Source: Cupriavidus taiwanensis LMG 19424 | GTDB lineage: Bacteria; Pseudomonadota; Gammaproteobacteria; Burkholderiales; Burkholderiaceae | Length of the DNA: 64,000 nt | NCBI RefSeq assembly: GCF_000069785.1 | Contig: NC_010528.1 | Coordinates: 3,073,501-3,137,500 of the forward strand | Reading direction: 5' to 3' | Part shown: positions 20,735 through 30,342 of the stretch, one piece after another | How positions within the stretch are numbered: position 1 is the first letter of the stretch | Layout of the letters: each line of letters begins with the position of its first letter | The notes under the pieces: model-generated | Database searches by the model: none | The model's input: the letters and a program-made list of their open reading frames with translations, nothing else | Told to the model about the DNA's origin: nothing | Made by a program: the position numbers and the translations under genes

Positions 20735-21036
20735 GTTGTCTTCCTTTGATCGATCACGGCGCCTTCAGGACGCGCCGCGAGTCCGCCAACGCAGTGCCGG
20801 CGCAGTGCAACAGGGCACACGCCGGACCGTGACGGACGGTGGGCTTATTAAGCGCGCTCCGTGGGGAGGCGTCGCTGCAAGCATTTACTAATACGCCGGT
20901 AGTTCAATGTGCCTCGAAAAGCACTACCCCGACGCAAAACGAAAACCTGCCGCATTAAAATGCAGCAGGTCAACGCGCGATGCTACCATATCCGAAACCG
21001 GCAGGTAAACCCGCCGGGCCCGGACACGCCAACGCA
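20735..21036 (-). other. 302-base rpsK-rpsD spacer
   Basis: Holds no supported gene. Its rpsK-proximal end carries the terminator-like hairpin described separately. The rest is unassigned and is the place to look for a promoter or S4-type control of rpsD-rpoA-rplQ; I found no good -35/-10 pair by eye. Confidence 0.4.
20931..20969 (-). terminator. Terminator or attenuator between rpsK and rpsD
   Basis: CCTGCCGCAT at 20946-20955 pairs with ATGCAGCAGG at 20960-20969, nine of ten positions matching, over a 4-base loop. On the minus strand it is followed by TTTTCGTTTTGC. It lies 67 bases after the rpsK stop, inside what is usually one operon, so partial termination is likely. Confidence 0.7.
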
Positions 21037-21435
21037 TCAGATGCGGCGGCGCTTCGGCGGACGGCAGCCGTTGTGCGGAATCGGCGTGACGTCTTCGATG
21101 ATCGCGATCTTGATGCCCAGCGCGTTCAGCGCGCGGACAGCCGATTCACGACCCGGGCCGGGACCCTTGATACGCACTTCCAGGTTCTTGATGCCCTGGT
21201 CTTGCGCCACGCGGCCGGCGTTCTCGGCAGCAACCTGGGCAGCGAACGGGGTCGACTTGCGCGAACCCTTGAAGCCCTGGCCACCGGCGGTCGCCCACGA
21301 CAGGGCGTTGCCCTGGCGATCGGTGATCGTGATGATGGTGTTGTTGAACGAAGCGTGGACGTGCGCAATGCCGTCGGCAACGTTCTTCTTGACCTTCTTA
21401 CGCGCGCGAGCGGCGTTATTCGGACCTTTTGCCAT
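21037..21435 (-). CDS. rpsK: 30S ribosomal protein S11
   Basis: Platform protein of the small subunit that contacts mRNA near the Shine-Dalgarno helix. The 132-residue product starts [19 protein letters not shown] and contains [19 protein letters not shown] and [13 protein letters not shown]. It ends in the conserved basic tail [12 protein letters not shown]. It follows rpsM by 24 bases. Confidence 0.99.
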
Positions 21436-21459
21436 TAGTTTCTTCCTCTGCCTTCGGCT

Positions 21460-21825
21460 TTACTTCTTCAGAGCCACGCCGGCCTTGCGCGGACCCTTGC
21501 GGGTACGGGCGTTGGTGCGCGTACGCTGGCCGCGCATCGGCAGGCCCTTGCGGTGACGCATGCCACGATAGCAACCAAGGTCCATCAGACGCTTGATGTT
21601 CATCGTGGTTTCACGACGCAGGTCACCCTCGACCGTGACCTTGCCCACTTCGTCACGAAGCTTTTCCAGGTCGGCGTCGGTCAGGTCCTTGACCTTCTTG
21701 TCAAACGGTACACCGGTGGCCTCGCAAATCTTGCGGGCGCGCGAGCGGCCGATACCGTAAATAGCCGTCAGGCCGATTTCGGTATGCTTGTGGTTCGGGA
21801 TGTTAACCCCTGCGATACGTGCCAT
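21460..21825 (-). CDS. rpsM: 30S ribosomal protein S13
   Basis: Head protein of the small subunit contacting the large subunit and P-site tRNA. The 121-residue product starts [20 protein letters not shown] and has [11 protein letters not shown]. The basic tail [15 protein letters not shown] is the tRNA-contacting extension. It lies directly after rpmJ, so no separate alpha-operon promoter is likely here. Confidence 0.99.
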
Positions 21826-21844
21826 TCGTCAATCCTCTTTCCGA

Positions 21845-21961
21845 TTAGCCTTGGCGTTGCTTGTGGCGGGGATCCGACGAGCAGATCACGCGCACGACAC
21901 CGTTGCGCTTGATGATTTTGCAGTTGCGGCAAATGCGCTTAACAGAAGCCAGCACTTTCAT
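21845..21961 (-). CDS. rpmJ: 50S ribosomal protein L36
   Basis: A 38-residue protein of the large subunit. The translation begins [17 protein letters not shown] and ends DPRHKQRQG. It keeps the zinc ribbon ligands (CRNC, then a later Cys and His), so it is the zinc-binding form. It lies between infA and rpsM in the conserved secY-infA-rpmJ-rpsM order. Confidence 0.98.
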
Positions 21962-21991
21962 AATTTTCCTCTTCCTTCAATTCCTGTTCGC

Positions 21992-22210
21992 TCACTTCGT
22001 CCGGAAGACGATTCGTGCGCGCGACAGATCATATGGGGTCAGCTCGACCGTCACCTTGTCACCCGGAAGAATCCGGATGTAGTTCATTCTCATCTTGCCG
22101 GAGATATGGCCCAGCACCACATGGCCATTCTCCAGCTTGACTCGGAACGTCGCATTGGGCAGGTTTTCCAGGACCTCGCCCTGCATCTGGATGACGTCGT
22201 CTTTAGCCAT
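21992..22210 (-). CDS. infA: Translation initiation factor IF-1
   Basis: OB-fold factor that binds the ribosomal A site during initiation. The 72-residue product starts [19 protein letters not shown] and contains [17 protein letters not shown]. Position between secY and rpmJ is common in betaproteobacteria. Many Burkholderiales carry a second infA elsewhere; that cannot be checked here. Confidence 0.98.
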   Translation of the reverse strand: MAKDDVIQMQGEVLENLPNATFRVKLENGHVVLGHISGKMRMNYIRILPGDKVTVELTPYDLSRARIVFRTK

Positions 22211-22233
22211 ACCTAGCCTGTACCGATCCGAAG

Positions 22234-23577
22234 TCAGCGCAAGGTCAGATTGCCCTTGAAATTCGCCTTCTTCAGCAGCGACTCATACTGCTGCGACATG
22301 ACATAGGACTGAACCTGGGCCATGAAGTCCATCGTGACGACCACGATGATCAGCAGGGAGGTTCCGCCGAAATAGAACGGAACGTTCCAGCGCAGCACCA
22401 GGAATTCCGGCAACAGGCAGACCAGTGTGATGTAGATCGCACCAGCCAACGTCAGACGCACCAGGATCTTGTCGATATAGCGCGTCGTCTGCTCGCCCGG
22501 ACGAATGCCCGGAATGAAGGCACCGCTTTTCTTCAGGTTGTCTGCCACTTCACGGCTGTTGTACACCAGAGCCGTGTAGAAGAAGCAGAAAAATACAATC
22601 GCAGCAGCGTACAGCAGGATGTAGACCGGCTGGCCCGGCGACAGCGTGGCAGCCAGGTCCTTGATGAACCGGCCGACCGCACCCGTCGAGTCAGACGTAA
22701 ACCAGCCCGCGATCGTCGCCGGGAACAGGATGATCGACGATGCGAAGATCGGCGGAATCACCCCTGCCATGTTCAGCTTCAGCGGCAGGTGCGACGACTG
22801 GCCGCCGTACACCTTGTTGCCGACCTGACGCTTGGCATAGTTCACCAGGATCTTGCGCTGGCCACGCTCGACGAACACCACGGCGAAGGTCACACCGATC
22901 ACGATCGCCACGATGAAGATCGCCGCGATGATGCTCATGGAACCCGTGCGGACCAGTTCGAACAGTCCGCCGATCGCATTGGGCAGGCCCGCCGCGATAC
23001 CGCCGAAGATGATGATCGAGATGCCGTTGCCCAGACCGCGCTCGGTAATCTGCTCACCCAGCCACATCAGGAACATCGTGCCGGTCACCAGCGTGATCAC
23101 CGCCGTGGCCCGGAACATCAGGCCCGGATCCAGCACCAGCCCCGGCTGCGACTCCAGCGCGACCGCGATCGACAGCGCCTGGAACGTGGCCAGAACCACG
23201 GTGCCGTAGCGCGTGTACTGCGTGATCTTGCGCTGCCCTGCCTGCCCTTCCTTCTTCAGCGACTCCAGCTGCGGCAGCACGATCGTCAGCAACTGCATGA
23301 TGATCGACGCCGAGATGTACGGCATGATGCCGAGCGCGAAGACGGTAAAGCGCGACAGCGCCCCGCCCGAGAACAGGTTGAACATCCCGAGGATGCCACC
23401 CGACTGACTCTGGAAAAGCTTCGCAAGCTGCTCCGGATCGATACCGGGCACCGGAATATGAGCGCCGATGCGGTACACGATCAGGGCCAGCACCAGGAAC
23501 ATCAGCCGGCGCTTGAGGTCGCCGTACTTCGCCGTGTTCCTGGCTTGCGCGCTTGCATTGGGTTTCGCCGTGGCCAA
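22234..23577 (-). CDS. secY: Protein translocase subunit SecY
   Basis: Channel-forming subunit of the SecYEG translocon. The 447-residue product has about ten membrane helices, beginning after [19 protein letters not shown]. Conserved features include the plug and first-loop region [14 protein letters not shown] and the cytosolic RPGEQT loop used by ribosome and SecA. It follows rplO by 47 bases, the usual spc-operon order. SecE is encoded far away at 57816. Confidence 0.99.
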   Translation of the reverse strand: MATAKPNASAQARNTAKYGDLKRRLMFLVLALIVYRIGAHIPVPGIDPEQLAKLFQSQSGGILGMFNLFSGGALSRFTVFALGIMPYISASIIMQLLTIVLPQLESLKKEGQAGQRKITQYTRYGTVVLATFQALSIAVALESQPGLVLDPGLMFRATAVITLVTGTMFLMWLGEQITERGLGNGISIIIFGGIAAGLPNAIGGLFELVRTGSMSIIAAIFIVAIVIGVTFAVVFVERGQRKILVNYAKRQVGNKVYGGQSSHLPLKLNMAGVIPPIFASSIILFPATIAGWFTSDSTGAVGRFIKDLAATLSPGQPVYILLYAAAIVFFCFFYTALVYNSREVADNLKKSGAFIPGIRPGEQTTRYIDKILVRLTLAGAIYITLVCLLPEFLVLRWNVPFYFGGTSLLIIVVVTMDFMAQVQSYVMSQQYESLLKKANFKGNLTLR

Positions 23578-23624
23578 ACGATGCTCCGACTATGACTGCC
23601 TATGCTGCGATGAATGCTGCCGTA

Positions 23625-24059
23625 TCAGGCTGCGATCTGGCCGCCGGCGGCTTCGATCGCGGCCTTGGCGCCAGCGGTGGCGCCCAGACCCTTGATCGTC
23701 ACCTTGCGGGTCAGCTCGCCGGCCTTGATGACCTTGGCGCTCTTGACCAGGTCGCCGACCAGGCCAGCCTGCTTCAGGACCAGCAGGTCGACTTCGGCCG
23801 CTTCCAGGCGCTCGATGTCACGCAGCGTGACTTCGGCGGTGAACGCCTTGGTCAGCGAGGTGAAGCCGCGCTTCGGCAGGCGACGATACAGCGGCATCTG
23901 GCCGCCTTCGAAGCCCACCTTGTGGAAGCCGCCCGAACGCGACTTCTGACCCTTGTGACCGCGACCGGCGGTCTTGCCCAGGCCGGAGCCGATACCGCGG
24001 CCGACGCGACGCTTGGCGTGCTTCGAACCGGCAGCCGGTTTCAGGTTGTTCAGTTGCAT
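23625..24059 (-). CDS. rplO: 50S ribosomal protein L15
   Basis: Late-assembly protein of the large subunit. The 144-residue product starts [20 protein letters not shown] and has the glycine-rich RNA-binding stretch [20 protein letters not shown]. The ATG at 24059 is supported by a GGAG site six bases upstream; an in-frame codon four residues earlier is less likely. Confidence 0.98.
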   Translation of the reverse strand: MQLNNLKPAAGSKHAKRRVGRGIGSGLGKTAGRGHKGQKSRSGGFHKVGFEGGQMPLYRRLPKRGFTSLTKAFTAEVTLRDIERLEAAEVDLLVLKQAGLVGDLVKSAKVIKAGELTRKVTIKGLGATAGAKAAIEAAGGQIAA

Positions 24060-24078
24060 CTTGCTCTCCAAGTCCCGA

Positions 24079-24261
24079 TCAGGCCAGAACCTTGACCAGG
24101 TACGAGACCTTGTTGATCATGCCGCGCACGGCGGGCGTGTCCTGCAGCTCCGACACCGAGTTGATGCGGCGCAGGCCCAGGCCACGAACGGTGGCGCGAT
24201 GATCCTCGCGCGTGCCGATCAGGCTGCGCACGAGTTGCACTTTTACGGTTTTCTGCGACAT
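24079..24261 (-). CDS. rpmD: 50S ribosomal protein L30
   Basis: Small large-subunit protein of 60 residues, starting [20 protein letters not shown] and containing the family core [26 protein letters not shown] (seen in parts). The frame extends upstream into rpsE, but the ATG at 24261 gives the family length. It lies between rpsE and rplO. Confidence 0.97.
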
Positions 24262-24271
24262 TGCGTTCACC

Positions 24272-24790
24272 TTAACCCAGGATGTCTTCGACCGACTTGC
24301 CACGCTTGGCGGCGATTTCGCCCGGCGTGCTCATCTTCTGAAGGCCGTCCAGCGTGGCGCGAACCATGTTGTACGGGTTGGTGGAGCCGTGCGACTTGGT
24401 CACCACGTTGGTGACACCCATCACTTCGAAGATCGCGCGCATCGGGCCGCCGGCGATCACGCCGGTACCTTCCTTGGCGGGCATCATCAGCACCTTGGCG
24501 GCGCCGTGCTTGCCAACGACTTCGTGTTGCAGCGTGCCGTTCTTCAGCGAGACCTTGACCATCTTGCGACGGGCTTCGTCCATTGCCTTCTGAACGGCGA
24601 CCGGCACTTCCTTGGCCTTGCCCTTGCCCATGCCGATGCGGCCATCGCCGTCACCAACCACGGTCAGCGCAGCGAAACCGAGAATCCGGCCACCCTTCAC
24701 CACCTTGGTGACACGGTTGACCGAGATCATCTTCTCGCGGAGGCCGTCGTCGCGTTCGTCCTGTTGGACTTTTGCTTGCATCTTTGCCAT
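24272..24790 (-). CDS. rpsE: 30S ribosomal protein S5
   Basis: Small-subunit protein at the mRNA entry site that affects accuracy. The 172-residue product has the double-stranded RNA-binding fold near residues 18-80 ([34 protein letters not shown]). The C-terminal half has [19 protein letters not shown]. The loop around residues 20-30, a spectinomycin-resistance site, looks wild type. Confidence 0.98.
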
Positions 24791-24811
24791 GACGTATCTC
24801 TCTTTATGCGC

Positions 24812-25168
24812 TTAGAACTTCAGGCCGGCTTCGCGGGCGGCGTCTGCCAGGGCCTTCACGCGGCCATGGAAACGGAAGCCGGCGCGATCGAAGGCGACGG
24901 TTTCCACGCCGGCAGCCTTCGCCTTCTCGGCGATGCGCTTGCCCACGACGGTAGCGGCAGCGGCGGTAGCGCCCTTGCCTTCCAGTTCCTTGCGCACTTC
25001 TGCCTCGACGGTCGAAGCCGAAGCCAGCACCTTGGTGCCGCACTCGGAGAAGACCTGGGCGTAAATGTTCGAATTCGTACGGAACACGGTCAGACGATTG
25101 ACTTTCAGCTCCGCGATCTTGGCGCGGGTCTGACGTGCACGGCGCAAACGAGCGTCTTTCTTGTTCAT
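24812..25168 (-). CDS. rplR: 50S ribosomal protein L18
   Basis: Binds 5S rRNA with L5 in the central protuberance. The 118-residue product starts [18 protein letters not shown] and ends [10 protein letters not shown]. Two ATG codons are adjacent (25171 and 25168); the second gives the family length and a better distance to the GGGG ribosome site, but the first cannot be ruled out. Confidence 0.97.
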   Translation of the reverse strand: MNKKDARLRRARQTRAKIAELKVNRLTVFRTNSNIYAQVFSECGTKVLASASTVEAEVRKELEGKGATAAAATVVGKRIAEKAKAAGVETVAFDRAGFRFHGRVKALADAAREAGLKF

Positions 25169-25179
25169 CATTGCACCCC

Positions 25180-25713
25180 TTACTTCTTCTTGGTTTCCTT
25201 CAGGATGACGCGCTCGTCGCTGTAACGCACACCCTTGCCCTTGTAGGGCTCGGGCGGACGGTACGCGCGGACTTCCGCGGCAACCTGACCGACTTTCTGC
25301 TTGTCCGCACCCTTGATCAGGATTTCGGTCTGCGTCGGCGTTTCCGCCTTCACGCCTTCCGGCATCTCATGGATCACGTCGTGCGAGAAACCAAGCTGGA
25401 GCTTCAGCGCAGTGCCTTGCAGCTGGGCACGATAGCCCACGCCGACGAGGTTCAGCTTGCGCTCGAAACCGGTGGTCACGCCCTTGACCATGTTCGCCGC
25501 CAGGGCGCGCATGGTGCCTTGCAGGGCGTTTGCTTCACGCGACTCGTCAGCCGGTGCGAAGGTCAGCGTGTCGTTCTCGACATTGACCTTGACCAGGCTG
25601 TGAATCGGCTGGGACAGCGTACCCAGCGGGCCCTTCACGGAGAGCACGCCAGCTGCCACGTTCACTTCCGCGCCCTTGGGGAGCGCGATGGGAGCCTTAC
25701 CTACACGGGACAT
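25180..25713 (-). CDS. rplF: 50S ribosomal protein L6
   Basis: Large-subunit protein near the factor-binding site. The 177-residue product has two similar domains. It starts [17 protein letters not shown] and the second half contains the signature [14 protein letters not shown] before a lysine-rich end. It lies between rpsH and rplR. Confidence 0.99.
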   Translation of the reverse strand: MSRVGKAPIALPKGAEVNVAAGVLSVKGPLGTLSQPIHSLVKVNVENDTLTFAPADESREANALQGTMRALAANMVKGVTTGFERKLNLVGVGYRAQLQGTALKLQLGFSHDVIHEMPEGVKAETPTQTEILIKGADKQKVGQVAAEVRAYRPPEPYKGKGVRYSDERVILKETKKK

Positions 25714-25723
25714 GGTTCTCTCC

Positions 25724-26119
25724 TTAAGCGACGTAGCAGAGAACTTCGCCGCCCACGCCGGTGGCGCGAGCCTTGCGGTCGGTCATCAGACCCTGCGGGG
25801 TCGAGATGATCGCCACACCCAGGCCGTTCATCACTTGCGGAATGTCGCTGCGGCCCTTGTACACGCGCAGGCCGGGCTTCGAGACGCGCTCGATGCGCTC
25901 GATCACCGGACGGCCGGCGTAGTACTTGAGACCGATGCTCAGTTGTGCCTTGCCGCCATCTTCCTGGACGGCGTAGTCGTCGATGTAGCCTTCGTCCTTC
26001 AGGACCTTGGCGATTGCCACTTTCAGCTTCGACGACGGCATGACAACCGACGCCTTCTGCACGCCCTGGGCGTTGCGGATGCGCGTCAGCATATCGGCGA
26101 TAGGATCGCTCATGCTCAT
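25724..26119 (-). CDS. rpsH: 30S ribosomal protein S8
   Basis: Binds the central domain of 16S rRNA; in E. coli it represses translation of the spc operon at the rplE site. The 131-residue product starts [18 protein letters not shown] and ends with the conserved [11 protein letters not shown]. The first ATG at 26119 has AGGAG seven bases upstream, which decides the start over the ATG two codons later. Confidence 0.98.
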   Translation of the reverse strand: MSMSDPIADMLTRIRNAQGVQKASVVMPSSKLKVAIAKVLKDEGYIDDYAVQEDGGKAQLSIGLKYYAGRPVIERIERVSKPGLRVYKGRSDIPQVMNGLGVAIISTPQGLMTDRKARATGVGGEVLCYVA

Positions 26120-26146
26120 ACTGTTTCTCCTGTAGCCTGTGCGTAA

Positions 26147-26452
26147 TTACCAGCTGGCTTTCGTCAGACCCGGGATTTCGCCCTTGAAGGCGATTTCGCG
26201 GATCTTGTTACGCGCCAGGCCAAACTTGCGGAAGGTACCGCGGGGACGACCGGTGATCGCGCAGCGGTTGCGCTGGCGAGTCGGGTTCGCGTTGCGCGGG
26301 AGCTGCTGCAGCTCGAGACGCGCGCTGTAACGCTCTTCTTCCGACTTTTCTTGGTCGTCGATAATGGCCTTGAGGTTGGCGCGCTTGGCGGCATACTTTG
26401 CCACCAGCTTGGCGCGCTTCTTCTCACGTTCAATCAGAGCCAGTTTAGCCAC
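26147..26452 (-). CDS. rpsN: 30S ribosomal protein S14
   Basis: Head protein of the small subunit. The 101-residue product is the long, zinc-free form: it starts [20 protein letters not shown] and has [18 protein letters not shown] but no CxxC pairs. It lies between rplE and rpsH as in the E. coli spc operon. Confidence 0.98.
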   Translation of the reverse strand: MAKLALIEREKKRAKLVAKYAAKRANLKAIIDDQEKSEEERYSARLELQQLPRNANPTRQRNRCAITGRPRGTFRKFGLARNKIREIAFKGEIPGLTKASW

Positions 26453-26461
26453 GGTTACCCC

Positions 26462-27004
26462 TTAATTGCGGAACGGGAACTTGAACGCACCGAGGAGGGC
26501 CTTGGCTTCCTCGTCGTTCTTTGCCGTCGTCGTGATGCTGATGTTCAGACCACGCAGTGCGTCGATCTTGTCGTACTCGATTTCGGGGAAAATGATCTGC
26601 TCTTTCACACCGATGTTGTAGTTGCCACGACCGTCGAACGAACGGCCCGACACACCACGGAAGTCACGCACGCGCGGCAGGGCCACGGTGACGAAACGAT
26701 CGAGGAATTCGAACATGCGCTCGCCGCGCAGGGTCACCATCGCACCGATGGGGTAGCCCTGGCGGATCTTGAAGCCGGCGATGGCCTTCTTGGCCTTCGT
26801 CACGACCGGCTTCTGACCGGCGATCTTGGTCAGGTCGCCCACGGCGTTTTCAATGATCTTCTTGTCATTGATGGCTTCGCCAAGACCCATGTTCAGGGTG
26901 ATCTTGGTGATGCGCGGCACTTCCATGACCGACTTGTAGCCGAACTGCTCGATCAGCTTCGGCACAACCTGTTCTTTGTAAAACTCTTGCAGACGTGCTG
27001 CCAT
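26462..27004 (-). CDS. rplE: 50S ribosomal protein L5
   Basis: Contacts 5S rRNA and P-site tRNA in the central protuberance. The 180-residue product starts [20 protein letters not shown] and has [11 protein letters not shown] and [11 protein letters not shown]. The ATG at 27004 has an AGGAG six bases upstream; a TTG two codons earlier is not needed. Confidence 0.98.
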   Translation of the reverse strand: MAARLQEFYKEQVVPKLIEQFGYKSVMEVPRITKITLNMGLGEAINDKKIIENAVGDLTKIAGQKPVVTKAKKAIAGFKIRQGYPIGAMVTLRGERMFEFLDRFVTVALPRVRDFRGVSGRSFDGRGNYNIGVKEQIIFPEIEYDKIDALRGLNISITTTAKNDEEAKALLGAFKFPFRN

Positions 27005-27029
27005 GCTCAACTCCTATACGTGCCCAGAA

Positions 27030-27338
27030 TCAAGCTGCCACGACGGCGCCGGTGGTCTTCAGCACGCGCACGCGCTTGCCGTCTTCCACCTTGATGCCGA
27101 CGCGCGACGGCTTGCCATTGGCATCCACGAGCGCAACGTTGGAAATATGCAGCGGCATGACCTTGTCGACCACACCACCGGTAGTGCCCAGCATCGGGTT
27201 CGGGCGGGCATGCTTTTTGGCGATGTTCACGCCTTGCACCGCAACCTTGTCGCCGAGGACGGCTTGCACGGTACCGCGCTTGCCCTTGTCCTTGCCGGTC
27301 AGCACGATGACTTCGTCGCCTTTGCGAATCTTGTTCAT
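27030..27338 (-). CDS. rplX: 50S ribosomal protein L24
   Basis: Assembly initiator of the large subunit with a KOW domain. The 102-residue product starts [20 protein letters not shown], the KOW motif, and continues [22 protein letters not shown]. It lies 9 bases after rplN. Confidence 0.98.
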   Translation of the reverse strand: MNKIRKGDEVIVLTGKDKGKRGTVQAVLGDKVAVQGVNIAKKHARPNPMLGTTGGVVDKVMPLHISNVALVDANGKPSRVGIKVEDGKRVRVLKTTGAVVAA

Positions 27339-27347
27339 GGCGGCTCC

Positions 27348-27716
27348 TTACAGCACTTCCGGAGCGAGCGACACGATCTTCATGAAGCGCTCGGTACGGA
27401 GTTCACGAGTCACCGGCCCGAAGATACGGGTGCCGATCGGCTCGAGCTTGTTGTTCAGCAGGACGGCGGCGTTGCCGTCGAACTTGATCAGCGAACCGTC
27501 AGCGCGGCGCACGCCCTTGGCGGTACGCACGACGACGGCGTTGTAGATGTCGCCCTTCTTGACGCGACCGCGCGGCGCTGCGTCCTTGACGGTCACCTTG
27601 ATGATGTCGCCAACGCTTGCGTAGCGGCGCTTGGAGCCACCCAGCACCTTGATGCACAGCACTTCGCGCGCACCAGTGTTATCGGCCACTTCGAGCCGGC
27701 TTTCTGTCTGAATCAT
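27348..27716 (-). CDS. rplN: 50S ribosomal protein L14
   Basis: Large-subunit protein at the subunit interface. The 122-residue product starts [20 protein letters not shown] and contains [14 protein letters not shown] and [20 protein letters not shown]. It is the first gene of the spc unit here, with a strong promoter about 230 bases upstream and a long untranslated leader. Confidence 0.99.
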
Positions 27717-27946
27717 GGTGTTTGTCTTCCCAACTTAATCCGCCAGGTGCGATAGCGCCCGTCGGTCAGTCTTGGTCCCGTCGGTTCCGGCCTTGCGCCA
27801 GCACCGTATGGGTTGATCAACTTTGAAGTCGGTAGGAGCCCGGCAATTTCCGACGGAAAAACATCGGAGCCGCCTGGCCCTGGCTCGCTCAACAGGCCCG
27901 CCCGGGTGGTACAGCTAAGGCGAACGCAATAAAGCGGAAGTCCAGG
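27717..27946 (-). other. Long leader of the spc unit
   Basis: From the predicted transcript start near 27940 to the rplN start the leader is about 224 bases, with no supported gene. It has no obvious terminator. It could carry translational or RNA-stability control, but no known ribosomal protein binding site was recognised. Confidence 0.4.
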
Positions 27947-28001
27947 ATTATAGCTACATAATCCTGGACTTGCAAGTCAAGCTAAGAACGTGTTGTTCTT
28001 A
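27938..28001 (-). repeat. Two inverted repeats between rpsQ and rplN
   Basis: AAGTCCAGGATTAT at 27938-27951 pairs perfectly over 14 bases with ATAATCCTGGACTT at 27958-27971, loop AGCTAC. A second stem, TAAGAAC at 27983-27989 with GTTCTTA at 27995-28001, includes the rpsQ stop codon. Together they end the rpsQ transcript region; the larger one overlaps the spc promoter. Confidence 0.85.
27947..27975 (-). promoter_or_regulatory. Sigma70 promoter of the rplN (spc) unit
   Basis: On the minus strand TTGCAA (complement of 27970-27975) is followed after exactly 17 bases by a perfect TATAAT (complement of 27947-27952). It lies at the conserved S10/spc border. Both elements fall inside or beside the perfect inverted repeat at 27938-27971, so a hairpin in the upstream transcript and the promoter share bases. 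Confidence 0.75.
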
Positions 28002-28277
28002 GATGACGCGCGCAGCCTCTACCAGCCGGGAAACCACCCAGGACTTGGTCCGCGACAGCGGACGGCCTTCCTGGATTTCGACCTTGTCGCCTTCCTTGTA
28101 CTGGTTGGCTTCGTCGTGTGCGTGGTACTTCTTGGAACGCAGCACGTACTTGCCGTACAGGGGATGCTTGACGCGGTTTTCCACCAAGACCGTAACGGTC
28201 TTGTCCATCTTGTCGCTCACGACACGGCCGACCAGGGTGCGGCGAAGCGACTTTTCCGTTTGTGCAGCTTCAGTCAT
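27999..28277 (-). CDS. rpsQ: 30S ribosomal protein S17
   Basis: Primary 16S rRNA binder with an OB fold. The 92-residue product starts [20 protein letters not shown] and has [13 protein letters not shown] and HPLYGKYV. It overlaps rpmC by four bases (ATGA). It is the last gene of the S10 unit; its stop codon is part of a short inverted repeat. Confidence 0.98.
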   Translation of the reverse strand: MTEAAQTEKSLRRTLVGRVVSDKMDKTVTVLVENRVKHPLYGKYVLRSKKYHAHDEANQYKEGDKVEIQEGRPLSRTKSWVVSRLVEAARVI

Positions 28278-28468
28278 TTCGCGTTCGCCTTTTCAGTCAG
28301 CACGGTTTGCACGCGCGCGATGTCCTTGCGAACCTTCTTCAGCTGGCTGGTGTTCTGCAGCTGTTGGGTTGCCTTTTGCATGCGCAGGCTAAATTGGGCC
28401 TTCAGCAGCTCGGAGAGCTCCTGGTTCAGGCCTGCGGCGTCCTTGCCGCGAAGTTCGGATGCTTTCAT
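28274..28468 (-). CDS. rpmC: 50S ribosomal protein L29
   Basis: Large-subunit protein at the tunnel exit, near the trigger factor and SRP docking site. The 64-residue helical protein starts [20 protein letters not shown] and contains [12 protein letters not shown]. It overlaps rpsQ by four bases. Confidence 0.98.
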   Translation of the reverse strand: MKASELRGKDAAGLNQELSELLKAQFSLRMQKATQQLQNTSQLKKVRKDIARVQTVLTEKANAK

Positions 28469-28479
28469 CCCTGCTCTCC

Positions 28480-28896
28480 TTACGTCCCGACCTGGCGCAC
28501 CACGAAATTGGTGGCGATCGGCAGCTTGGCAGCCGCGAGGCGGAACGCCTCACGTGCCAGGTCTTCGCTCACACCATCCATTTCGTACAGCATCTTGCCC
28601 GGCTGGATTTCAGCCACGTAGTACTCCGGATTGCCCTTGCCGTTACCCATACGGACTTCGGCGGGCTTCTTCGAGATCGGCTTGTCCGGGAAGATCCGGA
28701 TCCAGATGCGGCCGCCACGCTTGATGTGGCGGGTCATCGCACGACGTGCCGACTCGATCTGACGAGCCGTCAGGCGGCCACGGCCCATGGCCTTCAGGCC
28801 GAATTCGCCGAAAGACACGGCGTTACCACGGGTAGCCTTACCCGTGTTGCGGCCTTTCTGCTCCTTGCGGTATTTTCTGCGCTTAGGTTGCAGCAT
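28480..28896 (-). CDS. rplP: 50S ribosomal protein L16
   Basis: Binds near the A site and peptidyl transferase centre. The 138-residue product starts [17 protein letters not shown] and carries the signature [20 protein letters not shown] and [16 protein letters not shown]. It starts three bases after rpsC ends. Confidence 0.98.
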   Translation of the reverse strand: MLQPKRRKYRKEQKGRNTGKATRGNAVSFGEFGLKAMGRGRLTARQIESARRAMTRHIKRGGRIWIRIFPDKPISKKPAEVRMGNGKGNPEYYVAEIQPGKMLYEMDGVSEDLAREAFRLAAAKLPIATNFVVRQVGT

Positions 28897-28898
28897 CG

Positions 28899-29696
28899 TT
28901 ATTCTCCACTCTTCGCATCTGCGCCAGGCGCAGCGCGGCGACCGGCACCGGCACCGCCGCGGCGGTTGCCACCCGGACGGCCTTCGCCTTCACGGCGGCG
29001 GCCTTCCGGACGACCCGGGCGACGACGACGGTCGTCCTGCGGCTCTTCCACCACCGGCGCGTCATTGCGGCCGAGGTGATCCCCCTTGTAGACCCACACC
29101 TTGACACCGATGATGCCGTAGGTGGTTTCTGCTTCGGAGAAGCCGTAGTCGATGTCGGCGCGCAGGGTGTGCAGGGGCACACGGCCTTCGCGGTACCACT
29201 CGGTACGGGCGATTTCGATACCGTTCAGACGGCCGGCGCTCATGATCTTGATACCCTGGGCGCCCAGGCGCATCGCGTTCTGCATGGCGCGCTTCATGGC
29301 GCGGCGGAACATGATGCGGCGCTCGAGCTGCTGGGTGATCGAGTCGGCGATCAGCTGAGCATCGGTTTCCGGCTTGCGGATTTCCTCGATGTTCACGTGC
29401 ACGGGCACGCCCATGCGACGCTGCAGTTCGGCCTTCAGCAGTTCGATGTCCTCACCCTTCTTGCCGATCACCACGCCCGGACGCGAGCTGTAAATGGTGA
29501 TGCGGGCATTGCGGGCGGGGCGCTCGATGACGACGCGGCCAACCGATGCGTTCTTCAGCTTCTTCTTCAGGAAGTCGCGAACTTCGATGTCTTCCTTCAG
29601 CATGCCGGCGAACTTCGTGTTGCTGGCGTACCAGCGCGAAGCCCAATTACGGCTGACAGCCAGACGGAAGCCAGTCGGATGAATCTTCTGTCCCAT
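28899..29696 (-). CDS. rpsC: 30S ribosomal protein S3
   Basis: Part of the mRNA entry channel with helicase function. The 265-residue product starts [18 protein letters not shown] and has the KH domain ([18 protein letters not shown]) and the C-terminal S3 domain to about residue 210. A 50-residue Gly/Arg-rich tail of low complexity follows, longer than in E. coli (233 residues) and typical of Burkholderiales. Confidence 0.98.
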   Translation of the reverse strand: MGQKIHPTGFRLAVSRNWASRWYASNTKFAGMLKEDIEVRDFLKKKLKNASVGRVVIERPARNARITIYSSRPGVVIGKKGEDIELLKAELQRRMGVPVHVNIEEIRKPETDAQLIADSITQQLERRIMFRRAMKRAMQNAMRLGAQGIKIMSAGRLNGIEIARTEWYREGRVPLHTLRADIDYGFSEAETTYGIIGVKVWVYKGDHLGRNDAPVVEEPQDDRRRRPGRPEGRRREGEGRPGGNRRGGAGAGRRAAPGADAKSGE

Positions 29697-29705
29697 CGTG
29701 ACTCC

Positions 29706-30035
29706 TTAGTTGCCGAGCGTCACAGTGATGTGACAGGTTTGTTTCTCGATGCGGTTGCCGCGGCCCTTCGCCCGTGCGGTGAAGCGCTTGAGCGAGGTCG
29801 CCTTGTCGACGTAGATCGATTTGACCTTGAGTTCGTCGATGTCGGCGCCTTCGTTGTGCTCAGCGTTGGCGATGGCCGATTCGACCACCTTCTTCACGAT
29901 CCCGGCAGCCTTTTTCGGGCTGAACGTCAGGACATTGAGCGCGCGCTCGATCGGCAGACCACGGATCTGGTCAGCGACCAGGCGCGTCTTCTGGGCGGAG
30001 ATGCGGGCACCGCGATGAATCGCTTTCACTTCCAT
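29706..30035 (-). CDS. rplV: 50S ribosomal protein L22
   Basis: Lines the nascent-chain tunnel. The 109-residue product starts [20 protein letters not shown], and the long beta-hairpin ends in [19 protein letters not shown]. It lies between rpsS and rpsC. Confidence 0.98.
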   Translation of the reverse strand: MEVKAIHRGARISAQKTRLVADQIRGLPIERALNVLTFSPKKAAGIVKKVVESAIANAEHNEGADIDELKVKSIYVDKATSLKRFTARAKGRGNRIEKQTCHITVTLGN

Positions 30036-30044
30036 GATGGCACC

Positions 30045-30320
30045 TTACCTCTTCGCTTTCTTGTCAGCCGCGTGGCCCTTGAACGTGCGGGTGATCGCAA
30101 ATTCGCCGAGCTTGTGGCCAACCATGTTTTCCGTCACGTACACCGGCACGTGTTGACGGCCGTTGTGAACGGCGATCGTCAGGCCGATGAACTCCGGCAG
30201 AATGGTCGAGCGGCGCGACCACGTCTTGATGGGCTTCTTGTCCTTGCCGCTCGTTGCAACTTCCACCTTCTTCAGCAGGTGGGCGTCGCAGAACGGACCC
30301 TTTTTAGCGGAACGAGTCAT
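30045..30320 (-). CDS. rpsS: 30S ribosomal protein S19
   Basis: Head protein that works with S13. The 91-residue product starts [20 protein letters not shown] and contains [20 protein letters not shown] and [14 protein letters not shown]. Confidence 0.98.
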   Translation of the reverse strand: MTRSAKKGPFCDAHLLKKVEVATSGKDKKPIKTWSRRSTILPEFIGLTIAVHNGRQHVPVYVTENMVGHKLGEFAITRTFKGHAADKKAKR

Positions 30321-30342
30321 ATCTTTAGCTCCTACCTACCGA

